In this document: positions 15,328 through 22,094 of the stretch, piece after piece
How the letters are laid out: each line of letters begins with the position of its first letter
How positions within the stretch are numbered: the stretch's first letter is position 1
NCBI GenBank assembly: GCA_050950205.1
Contig: JBMNHF010000021.1
Location: forward strand, 24,534-88,533
Direction of reading: 5' to 3'
Length of the DNA: 64,000 bases
Source: WRAV01 sp050950205
Lineage (GTDB): Bacteria > Bacillota > Clostridia > Oscillospirales > Ruminococcaceae
Position numbers and translations under genes: made by a program
Notes under the pieces: generated by a model
What the model saw: only the letters and a program-made list of their open reading frames with translations
The model's database searches: none
What the model was told of the DNA's origin: nothing

Positions 15328-17781
15328 TTATACCTTGACGAAGACAAAATCTTCCTGGTAGTCGCAGAGAAGAGCTTCTCCCGGCAATACATGGCCTTTG
15401 AGGATGGAATCGGCCAGCTTATCCTCGATTCTTTGCTGAACAGCCCGGCGCAGGGGTCTGGCTCCATAGAGGATGTCAAATCCCACCTCGGAAATTTTAT
15501 CCACCGCCGAATCGCTAAACTCCAGCCGAATTCCCATATCCAACGCCTTGAGAGCCAGCTGCCGGAACATTTTTTGCGCAATCTGGCGAATCTCCTCCCG
15601 TCCCAGCTTGTCAAAGACGATGACTTCGTCCACCCGATTGAGAAATTCCGGCTTAAAGAGATGCTTGAGCTCCCCCATTACCTCTTTTTTCATCTCCTGA
15701 GCGTTTTGCGCTTCGGAAACCGCGCCGGAAAAGCCCATCTGCCGCTGTTCGGTGATGTGCCGGGCTCCAACGTTGGAGGTCATAATGATAACGGAGTTTT
15801 TAAAGCTGACGCTTCGTCCCTGGGAATCGGTGAGAATCCCGTCCTCCAGTATCTGAAGAAGGATGTTGAAGACATCGGGATGGGCCTTTTCAATCTCGTC
15901 GAACAGAACGACGCCATAGGGTCTGCGCCGCACCTTTTCGGTAAGTTGGCCTCCGTCGTCATAGCCCACATAACCGGGGGGAGAGCCGATCAGCTTGGCC
16001 ACTGTGTGTTTTTCCATATATTCGCTCATATCCAGCCGGATCAGGGCATCTTTTTTGGAGAAGAGAGTCTCGGCCAAAGCAAGGCAAAGCTCGGTTTTGC
16101 CCACACCGGTAGGCCCCAGGAAGATAAAGGAGCCAATGGGGCGCTGAGGGTCTTTCAGCCCCACCTTGCTGCGGCGAATGGCTCCTGCTACGGCGGTTAC
16201 CGCCCGATCCTGCCCCACAATCCGCTCCCGCAAACTCTCCTCCAGATTGATGAGCCGTTTGCTCTGCTCCTGGGTGAGGGCCGCCACCTCAATGCCGGTA
16301 ATGTCGGAGATGAGCTGAGCAATGTCCTCCCGTCCCACCTTCTCCCGGGTACAGGTCTGTTGGGCGGTCCAGCCGCCTCGCAGCTCGGCAATCCGCCCTT
16401 TTAGCACCCGTTCCCGATCCCGGATATCGCTGGCCAGCTCAAAGTCCTGATTGTTGATGGCCTCCCGCTTTTCCTCCTTGTACTGCAGCAGGCGGCTTTC
16501 CAGCTCGCTCAGGTCCTGGGGTGCAGAAAAAGCCTGAAGCCTAACCCGGGCAGCAGCTTCGTCGATGAGGTCGATGGCCTTGTCGGGGAGGTAACGGTCG
16601 GGAATATACTTGGCGGACAGGGTGACAGCGGCAATGAGCGCATCGTCGGAGATGGCAAGGCGGTGGTGCTCCTCGTAGCGGCTGCGCAGTCCCCGCAGTA
16701 TTTCAATGGCCTCGTCCTCGGTGGGTTCTTCCACCATCACACTCTGAAATCGTCGCTCCAGCGCGGCATCCTTTTCAATGTGCTTGCGGTATTCGCTGAT
16801 GGTGGTTGCCCCAATAAGCTGTAGCTCTCCCCGAGCCAGCTGGGGCTTGAGGATGTTGGCGGCGTCGATGGCTCCTTCCGCCGCACCCGCCCCAATGATG
16901 GTGTGAAGCTCATCGATAAAGAGGATGATATCCCGGTTTTGAATCACTTCCTCCAAGGTGTTTTTGATGCGATCCTCAAAATCGCCTCGGTACTTGGCAC
17001 CCGCCACCATGGAGGTGATGTCCAGGGTGACCAGCCGCTTGTCTCGCAGGGTTTCGGGCACTTCGCAGAGGACGATTTTTTGGGCCAGCCCCTCCACCAC
17101 CGCCGTTTTGCCCACTCCCGCCTCCCCCACCAGACAGGGGTTGTTTTTGGTGCGTCGGGAAAGAATCTGAATCAGGCGCTGCACCTCTTTTTCCCGGCCG
17201 ATCACCGGGTCCAGCCGGCCCATTCGGGCCATGGCGGTGAGATCCCGACTGTACCGGTCCAGGGTTTGGGTGGAGCCACCGGGCTCGCTGCGGCGGGACA
17301 AAGGCTTGCGGAACTTTTCCCCTCCCGCTGCCTCCCCCATTTCGGCGGCAAGGGATTCCATCATGCTGCTGACCAGAACATCGGGGACGGCGCCCATCTC
17401 CCGCAGCAACCTGACCCCGTAACTGTCCGGCTCCTTGGCAATTACCATGAGAATGTGTTCGGTGCCCACATAGCTCTGGCCCATCATTCTGGCCTTGATG
17501 ATGCTCATTTCCAGCACTTTTTTGCACCTGGGGGTAAAGTCCTCGGGGGTTAGGTTTGTTTTGGCCCCCCGTCCCACGCTCTGAATGATCTGCCCCCGGT
17601 ACCCTTCAAAGGTGATGTTTTTCTGAGTCAGCACGGTATAAGCCACGCCGCTGCCTTCATCCAGCATTCCCAGAATCAGATGCTCGCTGCCCACATAAGT
17701 GTGGCCCAGTGAGCCCGCCTGCGTAATTGCCATATTGATGGCGTTGTTGGCTTTTTGTGTAAACCCACTGAAACGAAACAT
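15328..17781 (-). CDS. clpC: ATP-dependent Clp protease ATP-binding subunit ClpC
   Basis: A Hsp100 unfoldase that feeds proteins to ClpP. It has 817 residues from the ATG at 17781 (MFRFSGFTQKANNAI), with AAAGGA 8 bases upstream; a longer frame lacks such a site. Order: two Clp-N repeats (1-150), AAA+ D1 with Walker A GEAGVGKTAV near 205, a UVR/M region near 420-460 (YKEEKREAINNQDFELASDI), AAA+ D2 with GPTGVGKTEL near 540, and a C-terminal D2-small domain. Usual partners ctsR, mcsA and mcsB are not adjacent. No tandem CtsR heptads were found upstream, so its regulation differs from Bacillus subtilis. Confidence 0.97.
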   Translation of the reverse strand: MFRFSGFTQKANNAINMAITQAGSLGHTYVGSEHLILGMLDEGSGVAYTVLTQKNITFEGYRGQIIQSVGRGAKTNLTPEDFTPRCKKVLEMSIIKARMMGQSYVGTEHILMVIAKEPDSYGVRLLREMGAVPDVLVSSMMESLAAEMGEAAGGEKFRKPLSRRSEPGGSTQTLDRYSRDLTAMARMGRLDPVIGREKEVQRLIQILSRRTKNNPCLVGEAGVGKTAVVEGLAQKIVLCEVPETLRDKRLVTLDITSMVAGAKYRGDFEDRIKNTLEEVIQNRDIILFIDELHTIIGAGAAEGAIDAANILKPQLARGELQLIGATTISEYRKHIEKDAALERRFQSVMVEEPTEDEAIEILRGLRSRYEEHHRLAISDDALIAAVTLSAKYIPDRYLPDKAIDLIDEAAARVRLQAFSAPQDLSELESRLLQYKEEKREAINNQDFELASDIRDRERVLKGRIAELRGGWTAQQTCTREKVGREDIAQLISDITGIEVAALTQEQSKRLINLEESLRERIVGQDRAVTAVAGAIRRSKVGLKDPQRPIGSFIFLGPTGVGKTELCLALAETLFSKKDALIRLDMSEYMEKHTVAKLIGSPPGYVGYDDGGQLTEKVRRRPYGVVLFDEIEKAHPDVFNILLQILEDGILTDSQGRSVSFKNSVIIMTSNVGARHITEQRQMGFSGAVSEAQNAQEMKKEVMGELKHLFKPEFLNRVDEVIVFDKLGREEIRQIAQKMFRQLALKALDMGIRLEFSDSAVDKISEVGFDILYGARPLRRAVQQRIEDKLADSILKGHVLPGEALLCDYQEDFVFVKV

Positions 17782-17870
17782 GCTATCAATCCTTTCGCAA
17801 GGGACCAAAAACAGGCCCGTCATTACTATATATGCAGATGCGGCAAGTCCTTATGGTTTGGAATAAAACC

Positions 17871-17886
17871 TTGGGATATTTCCCAA
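17871..17886. promoter_or_regulatory. operator-like inverted repeat upstream of clpC
   Basis: TTGGGA TATT TCCCAA is a perfect 6-base inverted repeat with a 4-base centre, 90 bases before the clpC start and about 150 bases before the small divergent gene. It could be a repressor site for clpC in place of CtsR. The match to any known operator is not established. Confidence 0.3.
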
Positions 17887-17995
17887 CAAAACTGTCACCT
17901 GTTCTGCTATCTACAGCTTTGACGGGGGATTGGAAGGTTATTCCGACGTTGGCGGCAAAAAAAGGAGATTCCTTTTAATTTGTAACCCAATTTCT

Positions 17996-18022
17996 CTCCA
18001 AAGCATAGTATGGGGTGAATCC
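17996..18022 (+). promoter_or_regulatory. possible sporulation (sigma-K-like) promoter of the cysteine-rich peptide
   Basis: Upstream of the small gene, AC at the -35 side is followed after 17 bases by CATAGTATG. This resembles the sigma-K pattern AC-n16/17-CATAnnnTA, with one mismatch. It would fit a late mother-cell gene. The evidence is weak, because the motif is short. Confidence 0.3.
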
Positions 18023-18041
18023 AATTAAAGGAGGAGCTTAC

Positions 18042-18155
18042 ATGTTCGGTAACAATAACTGCTGTTGGATCATTATCATTATTCTTCTGCTGTGCTTCTG
18101 CTGCGGAAACAACTTCCATGGTGGTTGCTGTGGAGACCGCTTCGACGGCTGCTAA
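18042..18155 (+). CDS. 37-residue cysteine-rich hydrophobic peptide, function unknown
   Basis: A perfect ribosome site (AAAGGAGGAG) lies 6-7 bases before the ATG at 18042. The product starts MFGNNNCCW, has a hydrophobic core of five Ile and three Leu, then CFCCGNN, GGCCGD and a final Cys, eight cysteines in 37 residues. Similar tiny Asn/Gly/Cys-rich peptides with a membrane-like core occur in spore formers, some in coats. I do not recognise a named family. The gene is monocistronic, followed by a strong terminator, which supports it being real. Confidence 0.7.
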   Translation: MFGNNNCCWIIIIILLLCFCCGNNFHGGCCGDRFDGC

Positions 18156-18204
18156 CCTTCCCCCACCTTCTTCCATAAGCAGTACATAAGCAAACCAGCA
18201 CACA

Positions 18205-18246
18205 CCAAACCCCGGGCTTCTTCCATAGGAGAAGCCCGGGGTTTGG
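18205..18246. terminator. bidirectional terminator between the small peptide gene and the macB-like gene
   Basis: A 17-base perfect stem (CCAAACCCCGGGCTTCT and its complement) surrounds an 8-base loop. It separates convergent genes and can serve both strands. Short T-rich stretches follow on both sides. Confidence 0.8.
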
Positions 18247-18269
18247 TTGTGAGAAAATAGAAAACCGGC

Positions 18270-19544
18270 TTATTCGTAACGCAAAGCGTCGATGGGGTCT
18301 AACTTGGCTGCCTTGTTGGCAGGGTAAAACCCAAAAAACACGCCAATGGCCATGGAAAACGCCACCGCCACCAAAACGGCCGACACCGGAATGTCAAAGG
18401 CGTTTTGCAGCACACCCTCTCCCATGGTTTGAATCACAATCGAGGAGCCCAACGCTCCCAGTGCAACTCCCAGCAGGATACCCAAAACCCCTCCGATGAG
18501 GCAGATGATGATGGCCTCTACAATAAACTGAATCCGAATGGCGCTGTTTCTGGCCCCCAATGCTTTGCGGGTGCCAATTTCCCGGGTGCGCTCGGTCACC
18601 GATACCAGCATAATGTTCATCACGCCAATCCCGCCGACAATCAGGGAGATGGCGGCCACCGCCCCGATAAACAAGGCAACCCCGCTCAAGATGGCATTCA
18701 TCTGATCCAGGTACATTTCCATTGCGTAGGCATACACGTTCCAGTTTAGGTTGTTTTCGTAAAACCGGTTCAAGTAAGCGGTAATGTCATCGGCCAAAAG
18801 CTTGGCATCCACCCCCGCCTTGGCCACCACACTAAACCAGGAATAGCCCGCAGGGAACCACCCTTCGATATAGTAGGAGGTGGTCAGGGGGATGTAAAGA
18901 TCGGTGGAGATATCGTCTTGAGAGGTGACCTGCGCCCCTCCAAAACCGGACATGGTGTGCTGGTACACCCCCACCACCGTAAAGGTGTAGATGGCAGCAT
19001 CCTGATACAGCTTGACCTCTAACCCCAAAGGATTTTGGTTGCCAAAGAGCTTTTGGGCGGCAAAGTCGGAAATCACCGCCACGTTTTTGCCCCCCTGCAC
19101 ATCCCGGGCCGTGATAAAACGTCCGTCTACCATGGTGACATTTCCCGATACCTTGTAGCCGTCGGTGACCCCCCGAATGTGGGTGTTGGCGTATTTTCGC
19201 CCTTCCTTCATCTGCCCCGACCCAATGGTGTTGCTGATGCTCACCGCCTCCACCCGGTCAGAAAAGCGATTCTGCATCTCCTCGATCATCTCCATGGAGA
19301 TCAGGTCGCTGTCCCCCAACCAGTAGGTGGTGGAATTTCCGCTGGGCTGCAGCCCCACCTCAATGTTGTTCATCCCCATCTCTGTCATGGTGGTGGCAAA
19401 GCTTGCCTTAAGGGAGGAACCCATGGCCACAATGGCAATCACCGAACCGATGCCGATGATAATGCCCAACATGGTGAGAAAGGCCCGCATCTTCCCGGCT
19501 TTTAGGCTGGAAAAAGCCAGTTGTATGTTTTCCAGTATATTCAA
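18270..19544 (-). CDS. MacB-like ABC transporter permease (FtsX family)
   Basis: A 424-residue permease of the type VII (MacB) ABC superfamily, which works by mechanotransmission rather than by moving substrate through the membrane. It has one N-terminal helix (MRAFLTMLGIIIGIGSVIAI), a large extracytoplasmic MacB core (about 45-270), then three C-terminal helices. MLVSVTERTREIGTRKALGA is the conserved cytosolic loop. The start is TTG at 19544, overlapping the ATPase stop (TTGA). Together with the ATPase and adaptor it probably exports a peptide, drug or lipid-linked substrate. Confidence 0.92.
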   Translation of the reverse strand: MNILENIQLAFSSLKAGKMRAFLTMLGIIIGIGSVIAIVAMGSSLKASFATTMTEMGMNNIEVGLQPSGNSTTYWLGDSDLISMEMIEEMQNRFSDRVEAVSISNTIGSGQMKEGRKYANTHIRGVTDGYKVSGNVTMVDGRFITARDVQGGKNVAVISDFAAQKLFGNQNPLGLEVKLYQDAAIYTFTVVGVYQHTMSGFGGAQVTSQDDISTDLYIPLTTSYYIEGWFPAGYSWFSVVAKAGVDAKLLADDITAYLNRFYENNLNWNVYAYAMEMYLDQMNAILSGVALFIGAVAAISLIVGGIGVMNIMLVSVTERTREIGTRKALGARNSAIRIQFIVEAIIICLIGGVLGILLGVALGALGSSIVIQTMGEGVLQNAFDIPVSAVLVAVAFSMAIGVFFGFYPANKAAKLDPIDALRYE

Positions 19545-20293
19545 CCTTCTCCGCCCCCCTCTTTCTGCTCCCTCAGGGGCATAAATTCCTTGGCATCCTT
19601 GCTGGGGCGGGATTCTCCCACAAACTGGCCGTCACTCAGGGTGAGGATTCGGTCGGTTTGGGCGGCAAGTTCGGGGTTATGGGTAATTAAAATTACGGTT
19701 TTTCCCTGTTCCCGGTTGAGCCTGTGGAAAATATCCATCACCATTCTACCCGTTTGGGTGTCCAGAGCGCCGGTGGGCTCGTCGGCCAGCAGGATGTCGG
19801 GGTCGGTAGCCATGGCGCGGGCAATGGCCACCCGCTGCTTCTGCCCGCCGGAAAGCTCGTTGGGCAGGTGTTTGACCCGATCCCCCATCCCCATCATGTC
19901 CAGCAGTTCCAGCGCCCTGCGGTTTCGCTCCTTGCGGGAGTACCCGGCATACAGCATGGGCAGCTCCACATTTTTCAGGGCAGTGGTGCGGGGAATGAGG
20001 TTAAAGGTTTGAAAGACAAAGCCGATGCGGCGGTTTCGCAAATCGGAAAGGGTGTTCTGGCTCATTCCCTCCACATTCTCGCCGGAGAGAAGATACCTTC
20101 CCTCTGTAGGGCGGTCCAAAGCACCGATGATGTTCATGAGGGTGGATTTTCCCGAGCCGGATGCCCCCACAATGGCGAGAAATTCCCCCTGGTAAACATC
20201 CATGGAAATTCCCTTGAGGATGGTCAGTTCGTTGGGTGTGCCGATGTAGTATTTTTTGACTACATCTCTCATCTCAATTACTTTATTTGCCAT
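19541..20293 (-). CDS. MacB/LolD-type ABC transporter ATP-binding protein
   Basis: ATPase partner of the downstream permease. The 250 residues contain Walker A GASGSGKSTL near 42, the Q-loop FVFQTFNLIPRTTALKNVEL, signature LSGGQKQRVAIARA and Walker B DILLADEPTGALD. PRTTALKNVELPMLYAG is typical of the LolD/MacB/FtsE group. It sits 4 bases downstream of the adaptor gene and is coupled to the permease by a 4-base overlap. Confidence 0.95.
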   Translation of the reverse strand: MANKVIEMRDVVKKYYIGTPNELTILKGISMDVYQGEFLAIVGASGSGKSTLMNIIGALDRPTEGRYLLSGENVEGMSQNTLSDLRNRRIGFVFQTFNLIPRTTALKNVELPMLYAGYSRKERNRRALELLDMMGMGDRVKHLPNELSGGQKQRVAIARAMATDPDILLADEPTGALDTQTGRMVMDIFHRLNREQGKTVILITHNPELAAQTDRILTLSDGQFVGESRPSKDAKEFMPLREQKEGGGEG

Positions 20294-20297
20294 ACTC

Positions 20298-21737
20298 TCA
20301 ACCCACCGTGACCGTTATACCCGATCCGCCCATTGCATTGCCCATTATTTCGGGGGCAAGTTGCACCACCATACCGTCATAGAGGTTGGCGGGGTTTTGC
20401 AAAATCAAATCCCCGGGGGAAAGTTCTCCCGAAACTTCCAGATAAAGGTCGGTTTCCAGCCCGGTTTCCACCACAACTGCTTGGGCAAGGTAGCTGCCAT
20501 CCTCCTGGGGGCGGGCCACATAGACAATGGAGTTGCCCTCGGCATCGGTGCCTACGCTGTCAAAAAGCACCGCCATGGTTTGCTTGCGCTGTTCCAAGAG
20601 AATGCTAACCCTTGCATTCATGCCAATTTTTAGTCCGCTGTTTTGAGTGGTGACCCGCACCTTGGCGGCATACTCGGCGGTGGAGCCGGTCACGGTTTCA
20701 CCACTTGCGTCTTTGCGGCTGGCGGGATCGATGCTGAGCACCTCTCCCTCAAAGATTTCGTTTCCGGTGGCATCGGATTTAATCTGCACCGGCATCCCCG
20801 GCTGGACGGCGTTGACATCCAATTCCTTGATGGCGGTTTCGATGATAAGATCTTGGGTGTCTTCAATCACAAAGAGCAGACCCTTGGCCTCGGCACCTTC
20901 CTTGGCATAGACAGCGGTCACCGTCCCGGAAGCCGGAGCGTTGATGATGCAGTTGGCCAGATTGTCTTTCAGTTTTTCCAAAGCTATGTACTCGGTGGTT
21001 AAATCCGCTGCGGTTTCGGCAGAGGTAACCGCCCGTTGCAGTTCCTTGATGCGGGCTTCCGCATCCCATTTGGCCCGGTTCAGCCGCTGTTTGGCAGCCT
21101 TGAGATTGGCCTCTGCCCCCTCCAGACGCAGGTAAGCGGCCGAAACCGCATCCCGCAGCTGGTTCATTTGATAATCGCTGTAAATTTCGGCGTCTGCCTT
21201 GCGGTTCTCGCTTCTGGCTTCATCGTAATTGTCCTCGGCGCTGCGGATATCGTATTTTGCACTTTCCACCGCCCGCTGAGCCTCTTCCACCGCCTGCTGG
21301 GCCGATAAAATCCCGGCGTCCTGCTGGTGATCCCGGTACCACTCGGCGTAGTAAAGGTCGGTTTTTGCCTGTTGAAGGCGAAGCTGATTCTGTTGGGCGG
21401 TGGTGGCAATCACCGCCTGTCGGGCAGTAATATCCGATTCGATGGCGGCGGTGTCCAGCTTGCAGAGCAGCTGGCCTTCCTCTACCCGATCCCCCACCTT
21501 GACGGCAATTTCGGTCACCGGTTCCCCCAGCGTGGAGTGAACGGTGACTTTTTCCCCACTGGCAACCGTTCCGGTGACATCCACCGTAGACGCCAAATCC
21601 ATCACCTCAAGGGGTGTGGCTCGCTGAAGCATTGCAGGCGCCGTTTTAGGCTTGAGCATTTGAACAGCAGCGGTTCCAACCAGCACAACCGCCACCACAA
21701 TCAGCACAATCTTTTTCTTCGGGAATTTCTTTTTCAC
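20298..21737 (-). CDS. MacA-like membrane fusion (HlyD/RND adaptor) protein
   Basis: A 479-residue adaptor with one N-terminal membrane anchor (KIVLIVVAVVLVGTAAVQML). It then has a biotinyl-lipoyl-like half (STVDVTGTVASGEKVTVHS), a coiled coil about residues 100-240 rich in Ala/Gln/Glu, the second lipoyl half (INAPASGTVTAVYAKEGAEA) and beta-barrel domains. In Gram-positives such proteins are extracellular partners of MacB-like permeases. The start is GTG at 21737, with GAGGGG 10 bases upstream. It is the first gene of the three-gene operon. Confidence 0.93.
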   Translation of the reverse strand: MKKKFPKKKIVLIVVAVVLVGTAAVQMLKPKTAPAMLQRATPLEVMDLASTVDVTGTVASGEKVTVHSTLGEPVTEIAVKVGDRVEEGQLLCKLDTAAIESDITARQAVIATTAQQNQLRLQQAKTDLYYAEWYRDHQQDAGILSAQQAVEEAQRAVESAKYDIRSAEDNYDEARSENRKADAEIYSDYQMNQLRDAVSAAYLRLEGAEANLKAAKQRLNRAKWDAEARIKELQRAVTSAETAADLTTEYIALEKLKDNLANCIINAPASGTVTAVYAKEGAEAKGLLFVIEDTQDLIIETAIKELDVNAVQPGMPVQIKSDATGNEIFEGEVLSIDPASRKDASGETVTGSTAEYAAKVRVTTQNSGLKIGMNARVSILLEQRKQTMAVLFDSVGTDAEGNSIVYVARPQEDGSYLAQAVVVETGLETDLYLEVSGELSPGDLILQNPANLYDGMVVQLAPEIMGNAMGGSGITVTVG

Positions 21738-21755
21738 AGAAACTCATCCCCTCAC

Positions 21756-21776
21756 TGTATTATATGTACTAATACA
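21756..21776. promoter_or_regulatory. operator-like palindrome at the transcription start of the macA-like operon
   Basis: TGTATTA, 7 bases, TAATACA form a perfect inverted repeat immediately downstream of the -10 box, across the predicted start. A repressor bound here would block the promoter. The regulator gene is not in the neighbourhood. The arms are reminiscent of GntR or TetR-type operators, but no assignment is possible. Confidence 0.5.
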
Positions 21777-21804
21777 ATATATACTCCATCCTCCGGCTTG
21801 TCAA
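21776..21804 (-). promoter_or_regulatory. sigma-A promoter of the macA-like efflux operon
   Basis: On the minus strand, a consensus TTGACA (21804-21799), a 17-base spacer and TATATT (21781-21776). Predicted transcription starts near 21769, about 30 bases before the GTG of the adaptor gene. Confidence 0.8.
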
Positions 21805-22005
21805 TGCTTCCTGCTCCGGACTTTACATATTGTTCAGAAAGTTTTGGGCACTTGCACAAAACAAGAGATTTCCCACACTGTTATATTTGGTTATATAACA
21901 GTATAAACTCTAAGGCTGCTGCCGTCAAGGATAAAGAACCAAACATTTTGTCGTGCCAAAAAATGTATGATTTGTAGATGATGGGGGTATTTTGTAAAGT
22001 ATATA
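21805..22005. other. intergenic region between the efflux operon and valS
   Basis: There is no gene in these 201 bases. They contain a perfect 8-base inverted repeat, TGTTATAT TTGGTT ATATAACA at 21879-21900, which could be an operator or a small hairpin. The region separates two divergent promoters. No T-box elements were found. Confidence 0.45.
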
Positions 22006-22034
22006 TTGCCAAAAGGCGCACCGTTGCGTATAAT
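22006..22034 (+). promoter_or_regulatory. sigma-A promoter of valS
   Basis: TTGCCA (22006-22011), a 17-base spacer and a consensus TATAAT (22029-22034). Transcription would start near 22041, leaving only about 54 bases of leader, too short for a T-box. Confidence 0.8.
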
Positions 22035-22094
22035 AAAGGATACTTGTAACATATGGACATGCATAGTGATTGATAGATTTTGGAGGGTACACAA

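Noticed and set aside
17782..17920. CtsR operator upstream of clpC
   Set aside because: No tandem GGTCAAA-type heptads were found on either strand.
18270..21804. Reading the first MacAB-like operon as a LolCDE lipoprotein sorting system
   Set aside because: A full HlyD-type adaptor is present and Gram-positives lack an outer membrane, so a MacAB-like exporter fits better.
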